64,000 nt of DNA. Source: Niastella sp966212235. GTDB lineage: Bacteria; Bacteroidota; Bacteroidia; Chitinophagales; Chitinophagaceae. Position numbers and translations under genes: made by a program. Shown one piece after another: positions 43,053 to 52,713 of this stretch. The stretch spans positions 1 through 64,000 of the forward strand of contig CBIHPP010000005.1 of NCBI GenBank assembly GCA_966212235.1, in the 5' to 3' direction. The notes below the pieces were generated by a model. It saw only the letters and a list, made by a program, of their open reading frames with translations. It had not been told where the DNA came from and ran no database searches. Position 1 is the first letter of the stretch. Every line of letters begins with the position of its first letter.

Positions 43053-43114
43053 GAAGTAGGAAGTATGAAGTAAGAAGAACCTGTATTTCTTACCTCCTAC
43101 GTCTTACCTCCTAC
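43053..43114. repeat. Imperfect inverted repeat with CTTACCTCCTAC direct units
   Basis: The intergenic gap holds two exact copies of CTTACCTCCTAC (43089-43100 and 43103-43114) opposite an approximate complement, GTAGGAAGTATGAAGTAAG, at 43057-43075. The last copy includes the rhomboid gene stop. It can form a hairpin between the two convergent genes. Confidence 0.45.
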
Positions 43115-43875
43115 CTCAAGCGTTTCGTTGTCTTCCGACGGGCAATAAACTGTTTCGCAAACACTCCAATGAGCAGCAATCCAAAAACAAAACCACCGAT
43201 ATGTGCTGCGTAAGCTACACCACCCGCTTCTTCACCACCCAATGCACCCAACCCATTTACAACCTGGAACGCAAACCAAATACCTACTGCAATAAAGGCA
43301 GGCACTGAAACTATAAGAAAGAATATCCAGAGATGAACACCCTTTCCCGGGAATAATCTGAGATAAGCGCCTAATATGCCTGAAATAGCGCCGGACGCAC
43401 CTAAACTCGGGATCAGCAGGCTTTGCCCAAAAACCAACGTACTAAAAACATGGCTTAAACCGGCCAGCATGCCACATAATAAATAAAAGAGAAGGTATTT
43501 CAGGTGGCCTAATGCATCCTCTATATTATCGCCAAAGATCCACAGGTACATCATATTTCCCGCCAGATGCGCCAGACCGCCATGCATAAACATAGATGTA
43601 AACAACGTGAGAAAAACCGGAATATTGGTAACCTCTAAACCCGGCACTTTAAACGGGTCCCCATCATATGGGTTTATTGCCACCTTCGATTGCGTAACAA
43701 TATCATGACCGGTTAGTATTTCAGCCGGCACTGCGGAGTAAGCAAAAGTAAACTGATCGTTTACACCCAGTTTCTGCCAGTATACATATACAAAAACATT
43801 AAGCGCTATAAGAAGGTAGTTAACTACAGGGAATGTTTTCCTGTCCCGGTTATCATCGCCGATGGGGAAGACCAT
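43111..43875 (-). CDS. Rhomboid-family intramembrane serine protease
   Basis: ATG 43875 gives a 254-residue protein with seven hydrophobic segments. The catalytic dyad is Ser in GASGAISG (about residue 150) and His in AAHIGGFVFG (about 230). The second conserved element is HGGLAHLAGNMMYLWIFGDNIED, as in rhomboids, where the His-Asn stabilise the oxyanion. Rhomboids cut single-pass membrane proteins. Upstream in-frame ATGs at 43917 and nearby would add only a short extension of no known use. It is convergent with the reductase gene. Confidence 0.93.
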   Translation of the reverse strand: MVFPIGDDNRDRKTFPVVNYLLIALNVFVYVYWQKLGVNDQFTFAYSAVPAEILTGHDIVTQSKVAINPYDGDPFKVPGLEVTNIPVFLTLFTSMFMHGGLAHLAGNMMYLWIFGDNIEDALGHLKYLLFYLLCGMLAGLSHVFSTLVFGQSLLIPSLGASGAISGILGAYLRLFPGKGVHLWIFFLIVSVPAFIAVGIWFAFQVVNGLGALGGEEAGGVAYAAHIGGFVFGLLLIGVFAKQFIARRKTTKRLR

Positions 43876-43964
43876 TTTTTTACCAAATTTATGCAAATGG
43901 CATTCCCCAAAAAACAACCCAGCGACTTAGCGCACCAAAACACGGAAGTTTCTTTAACGTTTAA

Positions 43965-46532
43965 CTATTTTAAGGAATATGTAAGCGTAGTATAATAAAA
44001 CCCACCGATCTGCGGACCACCCAGCATGGAATAATAATAGTGGTTCAGGATATTGGTAGCGCCCACTTTAATATTGAGGGAAGGGTTGTTGAACGAATAT
44101 TGCACCATAGCATCCCCGTTAAAAACAGCCGGCACATTACCATTCACCAAAAAGGATTGCCATAAAAAACTACTTTGATATCTGGCCGATAGGGCAAAGC
44201 CCAGGTTCTTATATACATTCGTTCCTTTAAGCCCTGCATTCACCATCCACTTTGGTGTATTAAACCCATCTTCCAGTCCGTCATTGGTGCTTGTTCTTTT
44301 CAGGGTTTGATAACTACCATTACCTGATATGGAATAATGATTATCGATCAGGTATAACAATTCGATCTCTGCACCATAATTATGAACGATGGTTTTTGAG
44401 TTGGTCCACAGGCGGTAGCGGCCCTGTTTATTTCTATCATACAGAGAAGCAGGTATCACGGCACTGTCAGTAGTATTTGGGATACTGCCTTCAATCTGGG
44501 CAATAAAATTCGAATAGAAATTATAGTAGAAATCTACATCAACAAAGAACCGGTTATTCAGCATGATGGTCCTGTAACCAACTTCAAAGGAGTGCATTTG
44601 TTCAGGTTGCAGATACGTATAGGTATTACGTTTCAAAAGGCTTTTATTCTTTTCAATAGCGGCAGACTGGCTTAATCCCTGCGTATTTACATCCTTATTT
44701 ACCGCTGTGGTAAATTCATCGATGGAATTTTTTAGCCAGGAGTTTTCAAAAACGCCATTCGACATTACTTTCAATCCGCCTACCCTTTTTACGCCACCGC
44801 TGTTGATATTCGAGAACCCTTCAAAGATGCTGGGAAAACGGTAACCGTTCTGGCAAGAGAATCGCACAAAATTGTTCCGGGTTAATTCATAGACTGCAGT
44901 AAGCCGGGGGTTCCATTTAAGATTGAAATACTCATACCCTGTCCCCCGTAGCACTGCACTCAACTGTAACTTATCATGCAGGAATTTTTTTGATACATGT
45001 ACAAAGAATCCGTAACTGGTATAGTTTAAATTATGACCCGAATCAGTTGGGTTGATAAAATAATTACCATCAGGAACAATGATATAGTCTCTGAAATCAG
45101 CTCCTATTTGCAGGTTATAGTTTGTGTGCAATAATTTCCCCAGATCAAAAGCTGCTTCTGTATGCACCAGGTGAGCTTTTACTTTTAATGCGGCGCCAAT
45201 ATCCCAGTTGTTAATTTCCTGCAGTTGTTTCAATTTGTTTTTAAATGCATCAGTACCGGGCTCCAGCCGTCCGTTATCTGCTGCATCGCGTGCTATATGG
45301 TGTGCAGCAGCCACATCATTATTCGATGAGATGGCAACATTAAACGCGTTGGTATAATCCTGGAACCATTTGTTGTTGTCTTTGAAATTAACATCCATAT
45401 TCTCTGCCATAGAACGCAGGTTGTATGAATGCCCGGTATTTTCCGAATTGATATAAGCACGCGCCTGTAACAGCGAATTTTTAAATTGAATAATGTGCTG
45501 CTGCAATACATAATCCTGCAACCGGAACCGGTTCGACCGCTGGTAAGTATTATTCAGAAAAGCAGTACGGTAAGTATAGGATAGCTGTGCATTTTCTGTT
45601 GGTCTGAAATAAAGAGACACATCACCCTTTACATTTTGAAGGCGATAATCAACCACATCCCGTTCGTAATAACCGGTACGGGACACCACATAATTCTTTC
45701 CGCCCAGGGCAAGTGTTTTCCGGTTGGAAGATTCGTTACCATAACCGTTCACCGCATCATAAGCAGGATTATCTGCGCCCAATAAATTAGTAGTTTGATT
45801 AGCCGTTGGGTTTAAGTCATTCCTGTTATCCGCTATCCAATCGTAGCCGCGATTATAACCGGCATTGATCTTAAAGGCCCATTTTTTTCCAACCACTTTG
45901 GCCCATCGGATATTTGTTTCATTATATAGTTTGGCATTCACTTCATTGGGATCATTCACATGATTAACGGCAACTTGTTGCTGTATGCTAAAGCCCTGCG
46001 TGGTAAAGGGATCTTTGGTAGTGAAATTAGCCAACCCGTTGGTAGCGTTCATGCCATATAACGCCGATGCTACTCCCTGTATCACTTCAACATGATCAAT
46101 ATCCAGGTCGCCGGGTGATAAAGCATTGGCAATAGGCGCGCCAATATGAGGCGACTGGTTATCGATATTATCGATCATTTGTACAAACCGTACGTTGTTG
46201 GTATTGGAAAACCCACGGGTATTTATTATTTTAAATCCCATACCCGGCACAATCATGTGAACGCCTTTCATACTGCCAATGGCATCGAAAAAACCAGGAG
46301 CGGCTGTTTGCTGTATTTGTGAGTTGCTCAGTTTTGATATGCTTACCGGGGCAGTTAATTGTTTTTCCTGAAGACGGGAAGCTGATATTACTATTTCCTG
46401 TAACACCTGTACTTTACGCACCGTGTCCGGCCCCGTCTGCTTTTCCTGTGCAAAGGCGGAGGCCTGACATCCCAAAAAGAATGACCCGCTGACAATTAGT
46501 TTGGTAAAAAAGCGCAGCTGTTCCGGCAACAT
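43965..46532 (-). CDS. TonB-dependent outer membrane receptor
   Basis: ATG 46532 gives a signal (hydrophobic about 9-22, cut near AFAQ) and the plug: VLQEIVISASRLQEK is the TonB-box-like start, then MKGVHMIVPGMG, INTRGFSNTNNVRFVQMIDN, VEVIQGVASALYG and ATNGLANFTTKDPF. The barrel follows to a terminal aromatic/Leu pair (YYTTLTYSLK). There is no regulatory carboxypeptidase-like domain and no paired SusD, so it resembles classical siderophore or vitamin receptors rather than SusC. The long upstream frame to 46664 crosses a terminator hairpin and is not used. Confidence 0.92.
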   Translation of the reverse strand: MLPEQLRFFTKLIVSGSFFLGCQASAFAQEKQTGPDTVRKVQVLQEIVISASRLQEKQLTAPVSISKLSNSQIQQTAAPGFFDAIGSMKGVHMIVPGMGFKIINTRGFSNTNNVRFVQMIDNIDNQSPHIGAPIANALSPGDLDIDHVEVIQGVASALYGMNATNGLANFTTKDPFTTQGFSIQQQVAVNHVNDPNEVNAKLYNETNIRWAKVVGKKWAFKINAGYNRGYDWIADNRNDLNPTANQTTNLLGADNPAYDAVNGYGNESSNRKTLALGGKNYVVSRTGYYERDVVDYRLQNVKGDVSLYFRPTENAQLSYTYRTAFLNNTYQRSNRFRLQDYVLQQHIIQFKNSLLQARAYINSENTGHSYNLRSMAENMDVNFKDNNKWFQDYTNAFNVAISSNNDVAAAHHIARDAADNGRLEPGTDAFKNKLKQLQEINNWDIGAALKVKAHLVHTEAAFDLGKLLHTNYNLQIGADFRDYIIVPDGNYFINPTDSGHNLNYTSYGFFVHVSKKFLHDKLQLSAVLRGTGYEYFNLKWNPRLTAVYELTRNNFVRFSCQNGYRFPSIFEGFSNINSGGVKRVGGLKVMSNGVFENSWLKNSIDEFTTAVNKDVNTQGLSQSAAIEKNKSLLKRNTYTYLQPEQMHSFEVGYRTIMLNNRFFVDVDFYYNFYSNFIAQIEGSIPNTTDSAVIPASLYDRNKQGRYRLWTNSKTIVHNYGAEIELLYLIDNHYSISGNGSYQTLKRTSTNDGLEDGFNTPKWMVNAGLKGTNVYKNLGFALSARYQSSFLWQSFLVNGNVPAVFNGDAMVQYSFNNPSLNIKVGATNILNHYYYSMLGGPQIGGFYYTTLTYSLK

Positions 46533-46632
46533 AATCCTTTTTTGCAATTGATAATACGTTATTTCCTTCAGTATATAACGCAAATATAAAAAAATTACCC
46601 TTCCGGAATTCAATTCATTTGGGGAAATAAAA

Positions 46633-46653
46633 AGTCCCGCCGTTAGCGGGACT
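46633..46653 (-). terminator. Terminator of the fecR-susC-susD operon
   Basis: AGTCCCGC at 46633-46640 pairs with GCGGGACT at 46646-46653 around CGTTA. On the minus strand TTTTTATTT follows. It lies 30 bp past the SusD stop and separates that operon from the TonB receptor. Confidence 0.85.
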
Positions 46654-46682
46654 CTGGTTGCCAAGGGGTTGCTTAAAGGATC

Positions 46683-48239
46683 TTATTTCGGATAGCCATC
46701 ATTCTGGGTAAGATCAACATTCAACTCTCTCTCCGATTGAGGGATTGGGTATAATAATTTGTTATTATCTACCTGGTAAGTAGCCGGTGATAAATAAGGG
46801 TATAATTGCTTTTGTTTAATCCCAAACGCATTCATCACATCAATGGCCTTACCAGTTCGCACCAGGTCGTGCCAGCGATGATTTTCAAAGGCCAGTTCTA
46901 CCCTTCTTTCCTTCGCAATGATATCAGTCAATGCGGTTTGATCAATAGTCGTTATGTTATGCGTTGCGTTACCAAAAGCCCTTGTGCGCACCTTATTTAA
47001 AGGCACCAATGCTTCGCCTGGTTTGCCCTGCAGGTTCTTCGCTTCTGCCAGTAACAACAAGGCATCGGCATAGCGGTATACCGGCCAGTTATCATTGGTA
47101 TTATTGGGATCAGTATGTGGATTCAGGTATTTTTTAATATACGGTACGCCCACCTTGCCGGCTGCCGGTGTATAATTAATGATCCTTTTATTGGCGGAGA
47201 AGGTGAATAGATTACTTGCGTTATACGTTCCTTCAGCCACAGCAATAGAAGCATCCTTGCGGAGTGTATCGCCCGCTTCATACGCATCGATCAGGTCCTG
47301 GGTGGGGGTATTCCAGCCGCCGATACCACTATTATCGGTCTTAACCCCGGTTATTGGAGTTGTATTTTGGGAACGCGGCAAGAATAAATAAATGAACTGG
47401 CTTTGCTGCCCGCCCTGTAAGCCTTCCAGGTATTGCACTTCAAAAATGGATTCCTTGCTGTTTTTGTTCGCCGTTGAAAATACATCTGCGTATTTGGCCA
47501 GCAGGTCATAACCCATGGCGGGAAGCGTATTAAGCAATGCCTCTGCGTCGGCGTATTTCTTTTGTACCATATATACTTCCGCCAGTAACATGGTAGCCGC
47601 TCCCTTAGTGGCCTGCCCGCTTTGTTTACCGGAGGCAAACACCGGGTTGACCAATTTGCCGATAGCGTCTTTGGCGTCATCAACGATCTGCGCATATACT
47701 TCATCGGCCGATGAGCGGGGAAGAAACGCCTGTTCTGCTTCTTTTACTTCATGGATGAACAGGGGTACGCCACCAAAATAACGCACCAGCTTAAAGAAGT
47801 TGAAAGCCCGCAGGAATTTCGCCTGTCCAACGATATTATTTTTTGCTGAGTCAGAGAGGGTGCCGCCATCGATACGGTCGAGTATGATGTTGGCCCTTGA
47901 GATCCCTTTGAAACAATGGAAATAAACGGCATTGCTGTAGTCATTGGAGGGATCATTGGTAAAGTCTGCAATATTCTCCCGCATAACGTACGCCGTTCCC
48001 CGGTTGATCTGGTAATACTGGTAATGCGTATTATCGGAACGCATTTCACCGGTATAAAAATCATTCGTCATCAGATCGCGCAAGGGCGTGTAAGCGGCCG
48101 TGAGCGCCATCCTGAACTGTGCTTCGGTTTTATAAAAGCCCGCCTCCGGGATCTGATCTTCGGGCGACAATTCAATAAAATCCTTTTTACAGGATACAAT
48201 GGTGCAGGCCAGCACCACTATGATAAATATCTTGTTCAT
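46683..48239 (-). CDS. susD: RagB/SusD-family nutrient-binding lipoprotein
   Basis: The signal ends at lipobox TIVSC (Cys17), then Lys-Lys-Asp. The N-terminal SusD-like part (about 25-200) contains YKTEAQFRMALTAAYTPLRD and KAFLRAFNFFKLVRYFGGVPL-like words, and the C-terminal half has the RagB/SusD signature YRYADALLLLAEAKNLQGK and ERRVELAFENHRWHDLVRTG. SusD proteins sit on the cell surface as lids for the SusC channel and bind the nutrient. It follows SusC after 28 bp and is the last gene of the operon. No glycoside hydrolase is adjacent, so the nutrient could be a peptide, sugar or other polymer. Confidence 0.95.
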   Translation of the reverse strand: MNKIFIIVVLACTIVSCKKDFIELSPEDQIPEAGFYKTEAQFRMALTAAYTPLRDLMTNDFYTGEMRSDNTHYQYYQINRGTAYVMRENIADFTNDPSNDYSNAVYFHCFKGISRANIILDRIDGGTLSDSAKNNIVGQAKFLRAFNFFKLVRYFGGVPLFIHEVKEAEQAFLPRSSADEVYAQIVDDAKDAIGKLVNPVFASGKQSGQATKGAATMLLAEVYMVQKKYADAEALLNTLPAMGYDLLAKYADVFSTANKNSKESIFEVQYLEGLQGGQQSQFIYLFLPRSQNTTPITGVKTDNSGIGGWNTPTQDLIDAYEAGDTLRKDASIAVAEGTYNASNLFTFSANKRIINYTPAAGKVGVPYIKKYLNPHTDPNNTNDNWPVYRYADALLLLAEAKNLQGKPGEALVPLNKVRTRAFGNATHNITTIDQTALTDIIAKERRVELAFENHRWHDLVRTGKAIDVMNAFGIKQKQLYPYLSPATYQVDNNKLLYPIPQSERELNVDLTQNDGYPK

Positions 48240-48267
48240 AACATAATTTTATAGTGACCAGGATTAA

Positions 48268-51200
48268 TTATTTAAAGCTTGCCGATAAACCGATCGCAAA
48301 TACCCGGGGAACGGGATAGGCATTTTCATCAATGCCAATACCAGTGCCATACAGCCCATTTAAACTGATCTCAGGATTGATACCGGAGTAATTCGTCAGG
48401 ATCAATGCATGTTGTATGGAACCAAATACCCGCAGGCTTTTCAGGGCTGCATTCCCTTTCAGTGGCAACGCATAACCGAGGGTAATGTTCTTTACAGAAA
48501 GATAGGACCCATCTTCTACCCATTGGGTGTTTACGGAACGCCCTATGGCAGTGGTACCGGTTTTTGTTCTGGGATATATACCTGAACCCGGGTTATCTTC
48601 CGACCGCCAGCGGTCTTTTACAGCAGACAGCAAAGCCCTTGCACCATCCAGGTTGGTGAGATATGCCCATTTGGATGGATTCAGGATCTTACCTCCGTAA
48701 GAGCCCGCTATCGTTACCGACAGATCGAAATTCTTATAGCTTACCTGGTTACTGAAACCGTACAGGAAATCAGGATTGGGATTACCGATAAAGGTGCGGT
48801 CGTTTTCATTGATCTCCTTATCAGGTGTTATGTCTTTCATCTTTATGGTTCCTATATCAGAGGCACTACCAGAGATTTTGGATTTGGGCGAATTATCCAG
48901 ATCGGCCTGGTCTTTATACAATCCGTCAAAAACGAATCCGTAAAACTCACCCAGTGCATGTCCTTCCTGGTTGCGATAATAGTCGGAAGTAATGGTATTG
49001 TTGCGGCGAATAAAGCCCGGCGCCAATAACGTCTTGATCTGGTTCCGGTCGAACGACATATTAACAGAGGCGTTCCAGGTTACCTTGCCTGTCAGGATGG
49101 CGCCGCTAATCGTAAACTCATTTCCCCAGTTTTCCAGCACGCCCACATTGGAAGTAACGGAAGTATAACCCGATGCCCTGGGAATCGGCCTGTCCTGGAT
49201 CAAGCCATCGGAAATTTTGTTATAAAAATCATAGGTGAACGACAACCGGTTATGGAACAACGTAAGATCAACACCAATGTCAAATTGTTTATTACGCTCC
49301 CAGCGAAGTACCGGGTTTTGTAAAGTTGAGATGGTGGCTCCTGGCACCAGACCGCCGTTGAATACATAATTGCTGTTAGTAACCTGCGATATGCTGGTAT
49401 AATTACCGATGTTGTTATTACCGGTGACGCCGTAACTGGCGCGCAATTTCAAAAAGCTGATGTCCCGGAACCTGTCCATGAATGCCTCATTAGAGATGAC
49501 CCAGCCGGCAGAGATAGAAGGGAAATTCCCAAACTTGGTATTGGCGCCGAACCGGGAAGAACCATCGCGGCGAACAGCTGCTGACAGCAGGTATTTTCCC
49601 CTGAAACTGTAATTCAACCTGCCTAACGTTGACACCAGGGAGTAAGCAGTGGCATTACTGGTGCCTGAAGTTATGGAAGTGGCGGCACTCAGGTATTCCA
49701 CATCATCACTGGGAAAGTTAGTAGCATTCACGCTATTGCTTTCCTGTTCAAACTGCTGGGCTGAATAACCGGCCAGCACCTCAATACGATGGTCATCGAA
49801 AAATGTTTTTGCGTAGTTGACAGTGGCTTCTGCCGTCCATGAATAATTATCTACCGAACTACTGGTACCGGTGGCAACCGATGTTGAAGAGAGGTAGGTG
49901 GGCGAATACCGGTTACGGGTTTCAGCGCCTTTATCCAACGCAATAGATCCCTTTACGCTCAATCCTTTCAGGATCTCATAGCTCAGGAAAGCATTACCCA
50001 ATATACGTGTGGTCTTATAATCATCTTTAATGCCAATAAGCTGCGCATATGGATTTATATTCGCCACCATGCCTGCAGAATGAACGTTCAATGGCATTTT
50101 ACCATTGCTGTCAATAGGGGCTATCAATGGACTTGCTTCTACAATTTTCTCAATCAGGCCACCCACTCCTTCCGTTGTTAACCGGTTATTATGGTCTATA
50201 CGGTAACTGGGCGCTATACCAAAACCTATTTTCAATTTATTGTTCACCAGGTTGAAATCCTGGTTAAGGCGAAGTGAGAATAATTTGGTCCCCGTATTGA
50301 TCACCACGCCCTGCTGGTCCTGGTAACCGACCATTAAGGTGGAGGAAGATTTACCGGTAGCGGAGGAAACCAGCAGGTCATAATTCTGAATAGGCGCATT
50401 ACGGGTCAATGCATTGAACCAGTTAGTCCCATCACCATAACGTTCCGGATTCTTGTAATCAGCCGCCAAAGTGCCGGTTCCTTCATACTTTACCTTGTCC
50501 TCATAATATTCATTTTGAAACTCTGCAAACTCCCGGGCGGTCATCATGTCTGGCCTTCTTTTTTTCGGAATAACCTGGGTGCCATAATACGTATTGAACT
50601 CTACTTTGGCATCACCGGCTTTGGCATGTTTGGTGGTTATCAATATCACCCCATTGGCCGCTCTCGATCCATATAAAGAGCTGGCAGCGGCATCCTTCAA
50701 TACGGTAAACGTTTCAATCTCCGACGGATTGATATTATTAATGCTACCGGTAATGGGAATACCATCCACCACAAACAAAGGCTGGGTTTCTGATGATAAT
50801 GAGGATGCACCCCGGATACGGAATTCCATACCACGGCCTGGCGATCCACTGTTCTGACCAATCTGTACGCCGGCAATTTTCCCTTGCAGCTGTTGCGCAA
50901 ATTGGCCTACCGGCATATCCTTTACATCAGATGCATCCGTTTGCGCAATGGAACCTGTTACCTCCTGCTTGCGTTGTTTGCCATAACTTACCACCACAAC
51001 TTCCAGGTTAGCAGCATTTCCTTTCAACACAACGGATATGGCCTCTTCTTTTTGCGGGTCGAGGTTTTCTTTACGCACTATCTGCGTAACAAACCCCACA
51101 TACGAGAAAGTAAATACATAGGCTCCTTTGGCCTCAAGGTTGTCGAACGTAAATACGCCTTTTTTGTTGGTAACGGTTGAACGCTTTTTATCACCGGCTT

Positions 51201-51399
51201 CGTTCTTCAAATCGATCGTTACGCCTTCCATGGCTTCTCCCTGTTCATTTTCAACCAATCCTTTTATCCCGGATCTCTTTTCCTGGGCCTGCCCCGGCAA
51301 ACCCAATAGTATAAGTATAAATACCGGCAGTAACCATGCGAGCTGCCGTTTCATAAAGGGCATGGCATATCCCTTCACTACGTTGTAGCGATGTGTCAT
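48268..51399 (-). CDS. susC: SusC/RagA-family TonB-linked outer membrane transporter
   Basis: After a signal (cut near GQAQ, about residue 39 from 51399; ATG 51354 is an alternative start) comes one carboxypeptidase-regulatory domain (about 42-125), the plug with GKIAGVQI, RIRGASSL, PLFVVDGIPI and SSLYGSRAANGVILITTK, and a long barrel ending in FAIGLSASFK. There is no STN domain between signal and regulatory domain, although SusCs controlled by FecR usually carry one. It forms the channel of the SusCD pair that TonB energises. The order is fecR-susC-susD with gaps of 16 and 28 bp. Confidence 0.95.
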   Translation of the reverse strand: MTHRYNVVKGYAMPFMKRQLAWLLPVFILILLGLPGQAQEKRSGIKGLVENEQGEAMEGVTIDLKNEAGDKKRSTVTNKKGVFTFDNLEAKGAYVFTFSYVGFVTQIVRKENLDPQKEEAISVVLKGNAANLEVVVVSYGKQRKQEVTGSIAQTDASDVKDMPVGQFAQQLQGKIAGVQIGQNSGSPGRGMEFRIRGASSLSSETQPLFVVDGIPITGSINNINPSEIETFTVLKDAAASSLYGSRAANGVILITTKHAKAGDAKVEFNTYYGTQVIPKKRRPDMMTAREFAEFQNEYYEDKVKYEGTGTLAADYKNPERYGDGTNWFNALTRNAPIQNYDLLVSSATGKSSSTLMVGYQDQQGVVINTGTKLFSLRLNQDFNLVNNKLKIGFGIAPSYRIDHNNRLTTEGVGGLIEKIVEASPLIAPIDSNGKMPLNVHSAGMVANINPYAQLIGIKDDYKTTRILGNAFLSYEILKGLSVKGSIALDKGAETRNRYSPTYLSSTSVATGTSSSVDNYSWTAEATVNYAKTFFDDHRIEVLAGYSAQQFEQESNSVNATNFPSDDVEYLSAATSITSGTSNATAYSLVSTLGRLNYSFRGKYLLSAAVRRDGSSRFGANTKFGNFPSISAGWVISNEAFMDRFRDISFLKLRASYGVTGNNNIGNYTSISQVTNSNYVFNGGLVPGATISTLQNPVLRWERNKQFDIGVDLTLFHNRLSFTYDFYNKISDGLIQDRPIPRASGYTSVTSNVGVLENWGNEFTISGAILTGKVTWNASVNMSFDRNQIKTLLAPGFIRRNNTITSDYYRNQEGHALGEFYGFVFDGLYKDQADLDNSPKSKISGSASDIGTIKMKDITPDKEINENDRTFIGNPNPDFLYGFSNQVSYKNFDLSVTIAGSYGGKILNPSKWAYLTNLDGARALLSAVKDRWRSEDNPGSGIYPRTKTGTTAIGRSVNTQWVEDGSYLSVKNITLGYALPLKGNAALKSLRVFGSIQHALILTNYSGINPEISLNGLYGTGIGIDENAYPVPRVFAIGLSASFK

Positions 51400-51415
51400 C
51401 TTACTTAATATTTAA

Positions 51416-52465
51416 TTAATGAGATTTCTGAATAATAATCCTGTTGCTGGTTTCTTTGATGTTCAGGTCGTATAATATGGATATACGGTTTAACACCTGG
51501 GACAAGGAATCTTTTTCCCGGATGCGGCCGGTGAAAATCATATCAGCCAATTGCGCTTTATCATATTGCAGGCGAACGGCATATCCTTTCTCTATTGTGT
51601 TTAATACATCGATCATTGGTTCATCTGTAAAAGCCACCGCAAAGCCGGTGCGGGAACCCAATGACGGGATGTGAACTTTTGCCAATACCGGCTTGTGCAT
51701 GGAGGCTATTCCGGTTACGATATTACAGTTTACCTGCTGCCCGGGAACGAGGTATACATCTTTCATGTGAGCTACATGACCGGTTGTGAGGTGTTGCACT
51801 ATTACTTTCCCGGTATGCAATGCCACCGAAATATCGTTATTACCCGGCCATGCTGTAATGGTAAAGGATGTACCCAATGCCGTAGTGGCAATATCATGAC
51901 TGTACACCGTAAATGGTCTGTTGGGATCTTTTGCTACTTTGAAAAAACCTTTTCCGCTCAAATAAACATGCCTGTGGTTGGAGCTGAAAGGTGCTTCATA
52001 ACGCAATTCGCTGCCGGCAAACAATTGCACTTCAGAACCATCCTGTAAATGAACAGCAGTGCTTTTGCCAGTATGGTTCCTGACAGCGATAACATGATTA
52101 TTCGAAACAGGTGCAACTGTTTCGTTGCGAACAACATTATTTAATGTCTTTGATGTAAGACCATAATATAATACGAGCGTTCCGGTAATGACCACCAGTG
52201 CAGCCACTGCTATTTTTAAATACAGGGATCGCACCCGGCCGTCTTGTTGCTTCTGTTCGTATTCAACAAATTGTATATTATTTAATATTGACCGGAAAAG
52301 ATCCTTTTTATATTCCTCCGCCGGTTCACTATCTATTGCAGAGAACAATTTCGCTCCGTCTTCCCCCTGTTGCCGGTACCAATTGGCATATTCCTGCAGC
52401 TCTTCTTCTGTAGCTGTGTTCGTCAGATACCTGCCGAGCAAATATTTCAACCGGTCTTTCGTCAT
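51416..52465 (-). CDS. fecR: FecR-family anti-sigma/signal transducer
   Basis: The cytoplasmic N-terminus (1-80) begins with the typical LLGRYLTNTATEEELQEYANWY that binds the sigma factor. A membrane helix spans about 84-104. The FecR domain (about 125-220) contains TAVHLQDGSEVQLFAGSELRYE and GKGFFKVAKDPNRPFTVYS. The C-terminal DUF4974 is at about 270-345. In the known scheme the receptor contacts FecR in the periplasm and FecR then activates the ECF sigma factor. It is divergent from the sigma gene at 52714 with 248 bp between, instead of downstream of it as usual. Confidence 0.95.
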   Translation of the reverse strand: MTKDRLKYLLGRYLTNTATEEELQEYANWYRQQGEDGAKLFSAIDSEPAEEYKKDLFRSILNNIQFVEYEQKQQDGRVRSLYLKIAVAALVVITGTLVLYYGLTSKTLNNVVRNETVAPVSNNHVIAVRNHTGKSTAVHLQDGSEVQLFAGSELRYEAPFSSNHRHVYLSGKGFFKVAKDPNRPFTVYSHDIATTALGTSFTITAWPGNNDISVALHTGKVIVQHLTTGHVAHMKDVYLVPGQQVNCNIVTGIASMHKPVLAKVHIPSLGSRTGFAVAFTDEPMIDVLNTIEKGYAVRLQYDKAQLADMIFTGRIREKDSLSQVLNRISILYDLNIKETSNRIIIQKSH

Positions 52466-52713
52466 ATGGCCTGGTCCGTTTCATTCATTATCTCGCAACC
52501 CGGCATTTCCCCCCATGCAATTCCCATAAAAAATAAATTCTTTTTAAGTTTATTTAAGATTATTAAATGTTTACAGTAAGATAACATTGTATTTTTTTAT
52601 ATTGCAGATACTTTTGCCTGCCAAAACTGCCAGTTATCTGTAATAGTAGCTACCATACCTGCGATCAATTATGGAGTGCTATACGACAGGGCGATGAAAA
52701 AGCCTTTGAACTG

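Noticed and set aside
43965..46664. Longer TonB receptor starting at 46664
   Set aside because: It would read through the SusD-operon terminator hairpin and add a 44-residue lead with no signal peptide; ATG 46532 begins just before the signal.
46683..52465. Polysaccharide utilisation locus
   Set aside because: SusC, SusD and FecR are present but no glycoside hydrolase, sulfatase or polysaccharide lyase is linked; the GH127 gene is 10 kb away on the other side of AbiE and SET genes.
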